From SCUS01 sp966211675 (GTDB lineage Bacteria > Myxococcota_A > Polyangia > Polyangiales > Ga0077539): a stretch of 64,000 nt of DNA. A program made the translations under genes and the position numbers. The stretch spans positions 1 through 64,000 of the forward strand of contig CBIHPK010000009.1 in assembly GCA_966211675.1 (NCBI GenBank), read 5' to 3'. Under the pieces are notes generated by a model that did not search any database, was not told where the DNA came from, and saw nothing but the letters and a program-made list of their open reading frames with translations. This document shows positions 1 through 8,187 of this stretch, in pieces. Position 1 is the first letter of the stretch. Every line of letters begins with the position of its first letter.

Positions 1-537
1 CGGGAGGTCCTCGACCGCCGCGATGGAACTCCATGCGACGATCGGCGCGTTGTCCCGCTTCGGCGTGTGGGCGCCTACGTCCTCTTCATCGAGCGCCCCA
101 GCGCTCGATGCTCCTGCAGAGAGTCCCGCGCAGGCGGGACGATCATCCCCAGGCTCCCACTTCAGCGGTTGCAGGCCCGCTCGCGGGCCGTCCGCAACCG
201 CGGAGTGGGCGGCGTCTCGGCGTCCCCGCGGCGTCTCTGCGGCGTCCCTGCGGCGTCCCCGCGGCGTCTCTGCGGCGTCCCTGCGGCGTCTCTGCGGCGT
301 CTCTGCGGCGTCCCTGCGGCGTCCCTGCGGCGTCCCTGCGGCGTCCCTGCGGCGTCCCTGCGGCGTCTCAGTGACGACCCATGCACCTCCAGAAACGCCC
401 AAACGACCAGTGGTTCCGGTGCGTTCTGAACCCTGTCGAGAAGTGTAGAAGGGAAAAGGGTTTTCAACCCGCGGACGCGGCCCGCAACGACCGGACAACA
501 TCAACGGCCGAGGGTTCACTGAGGGAATGGTTCAGCC
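1..537. other. gene-poor stretch at window start
   Basis: No convincing gene is seen. All three forward frames stay open through much of it only because of the 11-bp repeat at 209-369, and the translations are Arg/Ala/Pro-rich without domain character. A perfect 7-bp hairpin (GTCCCGC / GCGGGAC, loop GCAG) lies at 123-140, and a small GGGTT/AACCC hairpin lies near 458-470. Either could end transcription from a gene to the left of the window, but neither has a T tract. Confidence 0.6.
209..369. repeat. 11-bp tandem repeat array
   Basis: About 14 head-to-tail copies of GCGGCGTCYCT, with C/T variation near the end of each unit; the first units are slightly degenerate. Because 11 is not a multiple of 3, all three frames on each strand read the same 11-residue peptide cycle, which explains the spurious overlapping open frames here. 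It lies between the left edge and the 3' end of the acyl-CoA dehydrogenase gene. Its role is unknown; it looks like a minisatellite that changes copy number by slippage. Confidence 0.9.
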
Positions 538-1707
538 CTACAGCCCCATGAGCTTGGCGATGTAGTAGCGCAGCGTCTCGGTGGTGCCGCCGCCCAGGCG
601 GAAGAGGCGCTGGTCACGCCACGCGCGGGCGATGTGATACTCCTCGATGTAACCCCAGCCCCCGTGGAACTGGAGCATCGAGTCCGCCACCTCGCTGGTC
701 ACGTCGCCCACGAAGGCCTTGGCCATCGAGATCAGCTTGGTGGTCTCGAAGCTCAGCTGGGTCTTGTCGACGTAGCGCTCCTGGTTGTAGGCCTCGCCCG
801 CGCGGTACGTGAGCGCCTCGGCGGCCTCCAGCTTCGTCGCGAGGTCGACGATCTTGTGCTGCCACACCTCGCGCTTGATGATCGGCTTGCCGAAGGCGCT
901 GCGGTCGCGCCCGTACGCGATGCCCTCCTCCAGGATGAGCTTCGAGCCCGCCGTCGCCGAGGCCGACGCGATGAGCCGCTCGCTCTGGAAGTTCTGCATC
1001 AGGTAGCGAAACCCCTCGCCCTCCTCGCCCAGCAGGTAGCGCCTCGGGATGCGGCAGTCCTCGAAGAACAGCTCCGCGGTGTCGCTCGACCAGTTGCCGA
1101 TCTTCTTCAGCTTCTTGCTGACGTGGAAGCCCTTCACGTCCGTGGGGAAGGTCACGATGGAGATGCCCGCGTGGCCCGCCTCGGGCTGCGTCTTGAGCAT
1201 CAGCGTGATGAAGTCCGCGCGCGTGCCGTTGGTGATGAAGGTCTTCGACCCGTTGATGACGTAGTCGTCGCCGTCCTTGCGCGCCCAGGTGCGCATGCCC
1301 GCCACGTCGGACCCGCAGCCGGGCTCGCTCACGCCCAGCGCCGCGATCTTCTCGCCGCGCAGCGCGGGCTTCAGGAACTCCTCGATCTGCTCCGGGCTCC
1401 CGAGGTCCGAGAGCACCGGCGTGGCCATGTCGCTCTGCACCATGAGCGCCATCGGCACGCCCGCGGAGCCGCAGCGCGGAAGCTCCTCGGCCTTCGCGAT
1501 GGAGTACCAGTAGTCGCCGCCGCTGCCGCCGTGCTCCTCGGGGTAGTGCGCGCCGAAGATCCCCAGCTCGCCGGCCTTCTCGAAGACCCAGCGCGGGAAG
1601 AGCTCGTCCTCCTCCCACTGGTCCATGTGCGGGCGCAGCTCGCGCTCGCAGAAGTCCCGGACCGTCTTGCGAAACATCTGGTGAGACTCGGTGTACGGCG
1701 TCGCCAT
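538..1707 (-). CDS. acyl-CoA dehydrogenase
   Basis: A 389-residue FAD-dependent acyl-CoA dehydrogenase catalysing alpha,beta-dehydrogenation of acyl-CoA and passing electrons to ETF. The N-terminal helical domain, the central beta domain (GVSEPGCGSD and FITNG near 126-161) and the C-terminal helical domain are all present. The C-terminal segment reads RLGGGTTE where medium-chain enzymes carry the catalytic Glu in YEGT. The base is therefore probably Glu243 in QSERL, the position used by long-chain and isovaleryl-CoA dehydrogenases. The ATG at 1707 is chosen because GAGGAGAG lies 7 bases upstream; an upstream in-frame ATG at 1737 overlaps a palindrome. Substrate chain length cannot be told from sequence. 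Confidence 0.93.
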   Translation of the reverse strand: MATPYTESHQMFRKTVRDFCERELRPHMDQWEEDELFPRWVFEKAGELGIFGAHYPEEHGGSGGDYWYSIAKAEELPRCGSAGVPMALMVQSDMATPVLSDLGSPEQIEEFLKPALRGEKIAALGVSEPGCGSDVAGMRTWARKDGDDYVINGSKTFITNGTRADFITLMLKTQPEAGHAGISIVTFPTDVKGFHVSKKLKKIGNWSSDTAELFFEDCRIPRRYLLGEEGEGFRYLMQNFQSERLIASASATAGSKLILEEGIAYGRDRSAFGKPIIKREVWQHKIVDLATKLEAAEALTYRAGEAYNQERYVDKTQLSFETTKLISMAKAFVGDVTSEVADSMLQFHGGWGYIEEYHIARAWRDQRLFRLGGGTTETLRYYIAKLMGL

Positions 1708-1726
1708 CGTCGCTCTCCTCGGCCAC

Positions 1727-1740
1727 TGAATGGCCATTCA
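1727..1740. promoter_or_regulatory. 14-bp perfect palindrome, possible TetR-type operator
   Basis: TGAATGGCCATTCA is a perfect palindrome 20 bases upstream of the acyl-CoA dehydrogenase start codon. TGAAT half-sites facing each other are typical of TetR-family fatty-acid regulators such as Bacillus FadR. No regulator gene is adjacent, so assignment as an operator is inference from position and symmetry. Confidence 0.45.
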
Positions 1741-1788
1741 CAAGAGAGCGTAGATGCGCGCTACCCCCGCGGGCAAGCCGCCGGGGCG

Positions 1789-2817
1789 TCAGTTCTTCGT
1801 GCTGCGCCCGCCCAGCACGTCGGCGAGCTGCGTGGCCGCCTGCCGCACCAGCGGCGCCACCTGGCCGTAGTCCATGCGGGTCGATCCGATGACCCCGATG
1901 GCCCCCGCTCCGAAGCTCGTCGCCACCAGCGAGAGGTCGCTGCCCATCGCGTTGTCCAGGCCGCCGAACACCACCTGCAGGCCCCGCGCGGCCATGGTGC
2001 GGTCGAGCAGGTCGAGCAGCAGCTCCTGGTCCTCGAGCGCGATCACCAGCTGCCGCGTGGTCTCCGCGCTCGCGAACTCCGGCCGCGCGATGAGCTGCGC
2101 CGCGCCCTCCACCAGCACCTCGCTCGGCGACGAGAGCGACGCCAGCGCCTGCTGCCCCAGCGACAGCGCCGCGCGCTCCAGCCGGTCGCGCCCCGCGCGG
2201 CCCGCCTCCAGCTCCTGGGCCAGCATCGCGCGCACCTGCGCCAGGGTCATCCCCTGCACCTTCGCGTGGATCATGTTGTTGGCCCGCTCGAGGTCCGCGG
2301 GGCTCAGGGTCTCCTCGACCGCGAGCACCCGGTTCTCCACGGCGCCGTTGGTGGCGACCACCACCGCGAGCACCTCCTTGGGCCGCAGCGCGATGAACTT
2401 CAGGTCGCGCAGCACCCAGCTCTCCCCCGGCGGCGGCCGCAGCAGGGCGGCGGACCCGCTGAGCATCGCGAGCACCCGCGTGGTGTGGCGCAGCGCCGCG
2501 TCGAAGCCCGGGTCGCTCGCCGACCAGAGGGCCGCGCTCGCCGCGGTCTCGTCCTCGGCGCTCTTGCCCTCGGCGACGGCGATCATGGCCTCGGCGAAGA
2601 CCCGCAGTCCCTTGTCCGTGGGCACGCGCCCGGCGGAGGCGTGCGGCTTGGTGAGGTACCCGCCGCCCTCCAGCTCGGCGAAGACCGAGCGCACCGTCGC
2701 GGGGGAGAGCTCGAGGTCGTGCTGGCGGGCGAGGGCCCTGGAGGCGACGGGCTCTCCCGTGGCGATGAAATCGCCGACGGCTGCCAGCAGGATTCGACGC
2801 GCGCGGTGGGACAACAT
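1789..2817 (-). CDS. hrcA: heat-inducible transcription repressor HrcA
   Basis: A 342-residue HrcA. It has an N-terminal winged-helix domain (LSHRARRILLAAV, SPATVRSVFAELE and the family motif GRVPTDKGLRVF by residue 70), then a GAF-like dimerisation domain ending near the STRMDYGQVAPLV segment. HrcA binds CIRCE inverted repeats and represses chaperone genes such as groESL and dnaK, with GroEL modulating its activity. Here it is not next to grpE-dnaK; it is last in a minus-strand run after a pseudokinase gene and a sctJ-like gene. No CIRCE element is seen upstream. Start at MLSHRARR; a longer frame adds 13 residues that do not fit the family. Confidence 0.93.
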   Translation of the reverse strand: MLSHRARRILLAAVGDFIATGEPVASRALARQHDLELSPATVRSVFAELEGGGYLTKPHASAGRVPTDKGLRVFAEAMIAVAEGKSAEDETAASAALWSASDPGFDAALRHTTRVLAMLSGSAALLRPPPGESWVLRDLKFIALRPKEVLAVVVATNGAVENRVLAVEETLSPADLERANNMIHAKVQGMTLAQVRAMLAQELEAGRAGRDRLERAALSLGQQALASLSSPSEVLVEGAAQLIARPEFASAETTRQLVIALEDQELLLDLLDRTMAARGLQVVFGGLDNAMGSDLSLVATSFGAGAIGVIGSTRMDYGQVAPLVRQAATQLADVLGGRSTKN

Positions 2818-2872
2818 GTGTGGCAAGTGTACAAGGATCAGCCCCGAGGGCAGCAACGGTCAAACCGGGACC

Positions 2873-3607
2873 TCACCCCCCCGACCGCTTGCGCCACTCC
2901 GAGCGCACCACCCACGCGCTCATCGCCACCACCAGGCCCACCAGCGCCGCGAGCGTGCCCCGCAGCCCCGCCGCGCTCGACCGCGCCACCGCGAAGGGAC
3001 CCACCGAGGCCAGCACCGCCGTCGCGCCCGCCGCCCCTCGCCGCGCCCTCGTCCGCACCACCGCGACGTCCTCCGGGCGCAGGCCCGTCACCGCCCCGGC
3101 CACCAGGCGCTGCACCGCCGCGGCGTCCACCTCTTCGCTGCACCGCAACAACACCGAGGCCCGCGGCCGCGCCCCGCCGTCGTCGCCCGAGAGCGCGTCC
3201 GCCTCTGGCGCCGCAACATGCACCCGCGCGTCGAGCACCCCGTCGAGGGCCATCAGCGTCCGCGCGATCTCGCCCGCCCTCGCGTGCTCGGCCCGCAGCG
3301 CCTCCTCCGCCACGCCGCGCAGCAACCCGCTGCTGGCGTAGGTCTCCGCCACGCCCTGCGCCTCGCGCCGCGGCAGCGACTCGTCCCCGAGCGTGCTCAC
3401 CGCCCGCGCCACGTCGTCCCTCGCCACGCTCACGGTCCACTGGCCCGAGGCGCCCGATTTGTGCGCCGCAACACCCGCCCGGTCGAGCGCCGCCACCGCG
3501 CGGTTGGCCTCCCCCTCCGCGGCCCCCGTCCACAGCGGGACCTCCTCGCAGCCCGCGAGCAGCACCCCCAGCGCTGCGGCGCACCATGGGGCCGGCGCGC
3601 GCGCCAT
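2873..3607 (-). CDS. sctJ: SctJ/YscJ/PrgK-family type III secretion inner-ring lipoprotein
   Basis: A 244-residue lipoprotein: signal peptide with lipobox LLAGC (Cys20), the ring-building domains of the FliF/YscJ family, and a single C-terminal membrane helix near 214-234 followed by basic residues. Family features seen are LWTGAAEGEANRAVAALDRAG near 25-45, the LPRRE linker, IARTLMALDGVLDARVHVAAPE with the conserved GV..ARVHV core, the RPRASVLL strand, and TGLRPEDVAVV. In type III systems SctJ forms the inner-membrane ring with SctD. No other secretion gene is present in this window. It starts 1 base after the stop of the upstream pseudokinase gene, so the two are probably co-transcribed. It may belong to a split or needle-less type III system as described in myxobacteria. 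Confidence 0.82.
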   Translation of the reverse strand: MARAPAPWCAAALGVLLAGCEEVPLWTGAAEGEANRAVAALDRAGVAAHKSGASGQWTVSVARDDVARAVSTLGDESLPRREAQGVAETYASSGLLRGVAEEALRAEHARAGEIARTLMALDGVLDARVHVAAPEADALSGDDGGARPRASVLLRCSEEVDAAAVQRLVAGAVTGLRPEDVAVVRTRARRGAAGATAVLASVGPFAVARSSAAGLRGTLAALVGLVVAMSAWVVRSEWRKRSGG

Positions 3608-3608
3608 C

Positions 3609-5387
3609 TCAGAACCCGAAGCCCCAGCTCAGCCCGATGCGCGGCCCGCCGAAGGCCCGCCACGAGAGCGAGCGCACGGTGCTCGACACGCAGCCCTTCA
3701 CGCCCGCCGATCCGTTGTTGACCGTCACGCCCATCGCCCGGCCGTTGCCGCCGATGGCGATGCGGAGCGTCACGTTGCGGGCGCTGCCGTCGCCGAGGCA
3801 CCCGGCGAAGCGCGAGAGCGACGCGTTGAGCGGGCGAACGATCTCGGCGTCCGAGAGGGTGCCGCCCGCGGGGCCGCCGCCGCCCGCGAAGTTGAAGTCG
3901 ATGGGCTGCGCCATCGCGGACTCGTAGCTCATGGACCCGCCGCCGTGGCCGCCGCCGCCGTTGCCGCCCGCGCGCCGCGCCGACGGCGGAGGCGGCGGGA
4001 GCAGCACGATGTTGGTCGTCTGCACCCGCAGCTCGCCGCGCGCGATGAGGCTGTCGATCTCCGCCGCCGAGCGCGTGTGCCGCGCGCCCGGACCCACCGT
4101 GAACCAGAACACCCCGCCCACCATCAGCAGCGCCACCCCGACCGCGCCGGTGATGATCGCCTTGCCGCGCTTCGCGTGACCCGCCTCGGCCAGCGCGTCC
4201 TTCGTGGCCGCCTGGTGCGCGTCGATGTTGCGCTTGTCCGTCGCCGTCTCGACGAACTCCACGTACTGCGCCCACTCGCGCAGCCGGCGCCGCTCGCCGG
4301 TCTCCATGTTGGTGACCGGGTCGTCCGCCAGCGCCTCGTGCCGGATGATCGCCGCGATGAGCTCGCGCGCCGACAGCGGCCCGTGGTCGAGGCCGCCGTG
4401 GGAGAACATCCACCGGTCGGCGTCGCCCGTCGTCGCCACCTGCAGCAGCGACCCGAGGTCCGCGTCGGAGGCGCGCGAGGGGTCGGGCAGGTCGTAGATC
4501 ACCGGGATCTCCGACTCCTCGGGGTACTCGAACACCACCGGGATCTCCCCCGGCGCCGCGCGCTTCGGCACCACCGCGGCCTTGTCCGGCGAGACCACCG
4601 CGCCGAGGGCGTTCTGCACCTCCGCCATGCTCTCGAAGCGGTCGGCGGGGTCCGGCGACACGCAGTTCTCGAGGATCACCTCGATGGTGATCGGCAGCCC
4701 CGGCGCGGCCTCGGAGAGCCTCACCCGCCGGTCGAAGGGCTTGTTGGTGAGCAGCTCGTAGAGCACCACGCCGACCGAGTACACATCCGAAGCGGGCGTC
4801 GGCGTCTGGCCGTTGCGCACCTCCGGGGCGACGTAGCGCGTGGACACGGCGTCGAGGAGCACCAGCGGCGTGAGCAGCCCGAGGCCCGCGAGGCGCACCT
4901 TGCCGCCGTCGAAGCGGATGATCTCCGGCGCGATGGCCCCGTGCGCGACCCAGCCGTGCGCGGCGTCGAGCGCGGTGGTGACGTTGGCGACGAACTCGTA
5001 GGCCTCGATGGGCGAGTGCGGCCGCCCCTCGCGGGTGCGGGCGTCGATGATGTCCGCCAGCGCCGAGTCGCCGAGCGGCTCGGTGGCCACGCAGAGCGTC
5101 CCGTCGGGGAGCACCGAGGTGCCGAAGGGGGCGATGAGCCCGGCGTGCTGCACCGACGCCGCCGCGCGCACCGACTTCCGCGTGGCCTCGACGTGCGCGT
5201 CCGGGAGCGCCCCGGCGGGGACGAGCCAGAGCGCCACGAGCCGCTGGGTCTTCTGGTCGCGCGCGTGGTGCACCGAGAGCAGCCCCAGGCGCGTGGCGAG
5301 CCCCTCGACCTTGAAGCGCCCGCCCACCATGGTGCCGGGCGGCAGCACGTCGTCGTCGTCGTGCTCATCGGGCGCGTCCATCACCAT
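3609..5387 (-). CDS. pseudokinase-GYF-transmembrane-AgmX/PglI C-terminal protein
   Basis: 592 residues. Residues 24-270 resemble a Hanks-type kinase fold (DVYSVGVVLYELLTNKPF near 201-218, APEV near 187), but the catalytic parts are missing: no glycine-rich loop, Trp54 where the VAIK Lys should be, HGAIAPE for HRDLKPEN near 149, and LAGLG for DFG. A GYF_2-like module follows at about 324-378 (WMFSHGGLDHGPLS), a membrane helix at about 409-430, a Pro/Gly-rich linker, and an AgmX/PglI-type C-terminal domain at 505-592 with Cys530 and Cys566. AgmX/PglI proteins belong to the gliding machinery of Myxococcus. First gene of the run with sctJ and hrcA. Start ATG at 5387, or 5381. Confidence 0.8.
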   Translation of the reverse strand: MVMDAPDEHDDDDVLPPGTMVGGRFKVEGLATRLGLLSVHHARDQKTQRLVALWLVPAGALPDAHVEATRKSVRAAASVQHAGLIAPFGTSVLPDGTLCVATEPLGDSALADIIDARTREGRPHSPIEAYEFVANVTTALDAAHGWVAHGAIAPEIIRFDGGKVRLAGLGLLTPLVLLDAVSTRYVAPEVRNGQTPTPASDVYSVGVVLYELLTNKPFDRRVRLSEAAPGLPITIEVILENCVSPDPADRFESMAEVQNALGAVVSPDKAAVVPKRAAPGEIPVVFEYPEESEIPVIYDLPDPSRASDADLGSLLQVATTGDADRWMFSHGGLDHGPLSARELIAAIIRHEALADDPVTNMETGERRRLREWAQYVEFVETATDKRNIDAHQAATKDALAEAGHAKRGKAIITGAVGVALLMVGGVFWFTVGPGARHTRSAAEIDSLIARGELRVQTTNIVLLPPPPPSARRAGGNGGGGHGGGSMSYESAMAQPIDFNFAGGGGPAGGTLSDAEIVRPLNASLSRFAGCLGDGSARNVTLRIAIGGNGRAMGVTVNNGSAGVKGCVSSTVRSLSWRAFGGPRIGLSWGFGF

Positions 5388-5447
5388 CGCGGCCGGGACG
5401 CTACTCCAGGTGCGCCCCCCGCGGGAATAGGGTTGAATGCCTCCCGC

Positions 5448-6248
5448 ATGAGCAGCGAGGACTCTCCCTTCCGCCCAGGACTCTTCTCCGGTCGCGTCGC
5501 GCTGATCACCGGCGGCGGCACCGGCATCGGCCTCGCCATCGCCGAGGAGCTCGCCTCCCTCGGCGCCTCCGTCGCCCTCTGCGGCCGCCGCATCGAGCCG
5601 GTCACCCTCGCCGCCGAGGCCCTCTCCGCCAAGGGCTACCAGGCCATGGCGGGCTCCGTCGACATCCGCAACCCGGACGCCATCGAAGGCTTCGTGAAGG
5701 ACGTGCTCGCCCGCTTCGGTCGCATCGACCTGCTGGTCAACAACGCCGGGGGGCAGTTTCCGTCGCCCGCCAAGCTCATCTCCCCGAAGGGCTTCGAGGC
5801 CGTCGTGCGCAACAACCTCCTCGGCACCTTCAACGTCACCAGCGTCGTGGCCACCATGGCGATGATCCCGCAGCGCAAGGGGCGGATCGTCAACGTCATC
5901 GCCAACGTCGTGCGCGGCTTCCCCGGCATGGCCCACACCGGCGCGGCGCGCTCCGGGGTCGACAACCTCACCAAGAGCCTCGCGGTCGAGTGGGCGCCCT
6001 ACAACATTCAAGTGAACGCCGTCGCGCCCGGCACCATCCGCTCCACGGGCACCGACCGCTACCCCCCGGAGCTCGTCGTGAAGGCCGAGCAGCAGACCCC
6101 CGCCGGGCGCCTCGGCAGCCCCGCGGAGGTCGCGCACCTCGTGACCTTCCTCGCCAGCGACGCGGCCGACTACGTCACCGGCTCGACCTTCTACATCGAC
6201 GGCGGCGCCTCGCTCTGGGGCGACATCTGGGAGCTCGACCGTGACTGA
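5448..6248 (+). CDS. SDR oxidoreductase, trans-2-enoyl-CoA reductase-like
   Basis: 266 residues with a Rossmann fold: TGGGTGIG at 21-28 for the cofactor, NNAGG at 99-103, and a C-terminal GSTFYIDGG. The usual YxxxK active site is replaced by HTGAARSGVDNLTKS near 164-178. That is the pattern of peroxisomal trans-2-enoyl-CoA reductase and 2,4-dienoyl-CoA reductase (H-[ST/A]-GAA-[RK]-x-GV), not of ordinary SDR dehydrogenases. An NADPH-dependent reduction of unsaturated acyl-CoA is likely, consistent with an acyl-CoA dehydrogenase gene nearby. It begins 60 bases from the divergent pseudokinase gene and overlaps the next gene by 8 bases. Confidence 0.85.
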   Translation: MSSEDSPFRPGLFSGRVALITGGGTGIGLAIAEELASLGASVALCGRRIEPVTLAAEALSAKGYQAMAGSVDIRNPDAIEGFVKDVLARFGRIDLLVNNAGGQFPSPAKLISPKGFEAVVRNNLLGTFNVTSVVATMAMIPQRKGRIVNVIANVVRGFPGMAHTGAARSGVDNLTKSLAVEWAPYNIQVNAVAPGTIRSTGTDRYPPELVVKAEQQTPAGRLGSPAEVAHLVTFLASDAADYVTGSTFYIDGGASLWGDIWELDRD

Positions 6249-6990
6249 CCTCCTCCTCGTGACCATCCCCTTCAGCCACTATTGCGAGAAGGCCCGCTGG
6301 GCCCTCGACCGCGCGGGCCTGCTCTACGAAGAGCGAGCGCACCTGCCGATCGCTCACTACCTCCCGGCGCGCCTCGCGGGCGGGGCGAAGACCGTCCCGG
6401 TGCTCAAGACCCCCGACCGCACGATCGGCGACTCGACGGACATCCTCCACTGGATCGACGCCCGCCTCCCGGAGCCCAGGCGCCTCTTCCCCGAGGAGCG
6501 AGAGCTGCGCGCGGAGGTGGTGCGCTGGGAGGATCGCTTCGACGACAAGCTCGGCCCCGCGGTGCGCCGGTGGGCCTACGGTCACCTGCTGCCCGACGCG
6601 GAGAACACCCGGCGGGTGATGCAGCAGAACGTCCCCGCCGCCGAGGCGATCGCCGTGCGCGCGGCCTTCCCCGTGGCGCGCGAGGTCATCCGCCGGGGGC
6701 TCAACATCAACCCCGAGGCCTGCGCCCGCTCGCTCGCCCGCGCCCGCGAGCTCTTCGACGAGGTCTCCGCGGCGGTGTCCGATGGGAGGGAGTTCCTCGT
6801 GGGGGGGCGGCTCTCCGCGGCGGACGTGGCCTTCGCGTCCCTCGCCTCGCCGGCCCTCTTCCCCGACCGCAACACCCGCTGGCTCTGCGCGCGCGATCAG
6901 CTGCCCCCCGCCATGCGCGCCGAGGTCGACCGCTTCCGCGCCACCCCCGCCGGCGCCTACGCGCTGCGGCTCTATTCGCACCACCGCTGA
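6241..6990 (+). CDS. glutathione S-transferase family protein
   Basis: 249 residues starting at GTG 6241, overlapping the reductase gene by 8 bases. The N-terminal thioredoxin-like half (LLLVTIPFSHYCEKARWAL, then TVPVLKT with the cis-proline and GDSTDILHWID for glutathione contact) is followed by an all-helical half containing GGRLSAADVAFASL near 180-195. These are standard GST landmarks. Substrate is unknown; the fold is close to metaxin-like and bacterial GSTs. It sits in the middle of a tightly coupled three-gene operon between a lipid-type reductase and a phospholipase D-family enzyme, which suggests a role with lipids or lipid peroxides. Confidence 0.88.
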   Translation: MTDLLLVTIPFSHYCEKARWALDRAGLLYEERAHLPIAHYLPARLAGGAKTVPVLKTPDRTIGDSTDILHWIDARLPEPRRLFPEERELRAEVVRWEDRFDDKLGPAVRRWAYGHLLPDAENTRRVMQQNVPAAEAIAVRAAFPVAREVIRRGLNINPEACARSLARARELFDEVSAAVSDGREFLVGGRLSAADVAFASLASPALFPDRNTRWLCARDQLPPAMRAEVDRFRATPAGAYALRLYSHHR

Positions 6991-8177
6991 TGCCCTGCAC
7001 CACCAACGAATCCCCCGTCGACCTCGACGCCCCCGGGGAGCGCATCGTCCTGCTGCGCGACGGCTCCGAGGCGATCCCCGCGATGATGAAGGCCATCCGC
7101 GGGGCGCGCCGCGAGGTGGTGCTGGAGATGTACTGGCTCGACTCCAGCGTGGTGGGCAAGGCCGTGGTGGAGGCGCTCGCGCAGCGCGCGAAGGAGGGCG
7201 TCGCGGTGTACGTCCTCTACGACGCCATCGGCTCGCTGGGCGCCGACGGCACCCTCTACGACGGGCTGCTGGCCGCGGGCGCCCGGGTGCTGGAGTACAA
7301 CCCCATCGCCCCGTGGCGCACGCGCTTTCGCGTGGGCTGGGTGTCCCGCCGGGACCACCGCAAGATGCTGGTCGTCGACGAGCGCGTGGCCTTCGTCGGC
7401 GGGCTCAACCTCGGGCTGCCGTGGCTCTGCGTCGAGGACGGCGGCGGCGGCTGGCGCGACGACGTGGCCATGGTGGTCGGCCCCACCGCCGCGAGGGTGC
7501 GCGCGCTCTTCTTCGAGACCTGGGCGAAGCAGGGCGGCGAGTGCCCGAAGAACCTCCGGGTGTTCACCTCGCGGGAGCGCGCCGAGGCCGCGCGCGAGGA
7601 GCTCGGCGTCTCCAACATGAGCCGGGCGCACCCGGTGGTCGCGGTGCTCGGCCACGACGCCCTGGGCGCGCGCTGGGCCATCCGCCGGGCCTACCTCACG
7701 CGCATCCGAAACGCCGAGCGGCAGGTGCTCATCGCCAACTCGTATTTCATCCCCGACATGCGGGTGAAGCGAGCGCTGAAATACGCCGCGCGGCGGGGCG
7801 TGGAGGTGCGGGTGATCGTCCCGGGGACGAGCGACGTGCCCGCGGTGAAGTACGCCACCGAGTGGCTCTACACCGACCTCATGGAGGCGGGCATCCACGT
7901 GCACGAGTGGACCCACGGGATCCTCCACGCCAAGACCCTGCTCGTCGACGAGTGGGCGACGACCGGCAGCTACAACCTCGACTACCGCTCGTTTCGCTAC
8001 AACCTCGAGGCCAACCTCGCGAGCACCGACGCGTCCTTCGTCGCCTCCGTCGAGGCCTCCATGCGCAAGGACCTCGCGGAGTCCACCCGCGAGGTCGACC
8101 TCGTCCAGTGGAAGCAGCGCCCGCTCCTCGACAAGCTGCGATCGTGGATCTTCTACCTGATCCGCAAGGTGCTCTAG
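6990..8177 (+). CDS. phospholipase D-family / cardiolipin synthase-like protein
   Basis: 395 residues with two HKD motifs: HRKMLVVDERVAFVGG in the first half and HAKTLLVDEWATTGSYNLD in the second, the signature of bacterial cardiolipin synthases and related phosphatidyltransferases. LVLEMYWLDS-like and LIANSYFIPD strands precede each motif as usual. It lacks the two N-terminal membrane helices of ClsA, so it resembles ClsB-type enzymes. The start codon overlaps the GST stop (TGATG), so translation is coupled. The lysyl-oxidase gene converges on it 10 bases downstream. Confidence 0.88.
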   Translation: MPCTTNESPVDLDAPGERIVLLRDGSEAIPAMMKAIRGARREVVLEMYWLDSSVVGKAVVEALAQRAKEGVAVYVLYDAIGSLGADGTLYDGLLAAGARVLEYNPIAPWRTRFRVGWVSRRDHRKMLVVDERVAFVGGLNLGLPWLCVEDGGGGWRDDVAMVVGPTAARVRALFFETWAKQGGECPKNLRVFTSRERAEAAREELGVSNMSRAHPVVAVLGHDALGARWAIRRAYLTRIRNAERQVLIANSYFIPDMRVKRALKYAARRGVEVRVIVPGTSDVPAVKYATEWLYTDLMEAGIHVHEWTHGILHAKTLLVDEWATTGSYNLDYRSFRYNLEANLASTDASFVASVEASMRKDLAESTREVDLVQWKQRPLLDKLRSWIFYLIRKVL

Positions 8178-8187
8178 CGAGAGCCCT

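Noticed and set aside
23..448. Three overlapping plus-strand open frames and one minus-strand frame
   Set aside because: All are translations of the 11-bp tandem repeat and do not look like proteins.
1741..2872. CIRCE element for HrcA
   Set aside because: TTAGCACTC-N9-GAGTGCTAA or a close variant was looked for around hrcA and was not found.
634..3927. A plus-strand open frame of about 1,100 codons
   Set aside because: It runs antisense through the acyl-CoA dehydrogenase, hrcA and sctJ genes, is His/Arg/Leu-rich without domains, and arises because high-GC coding DNA lacks stops on the opposite strand.
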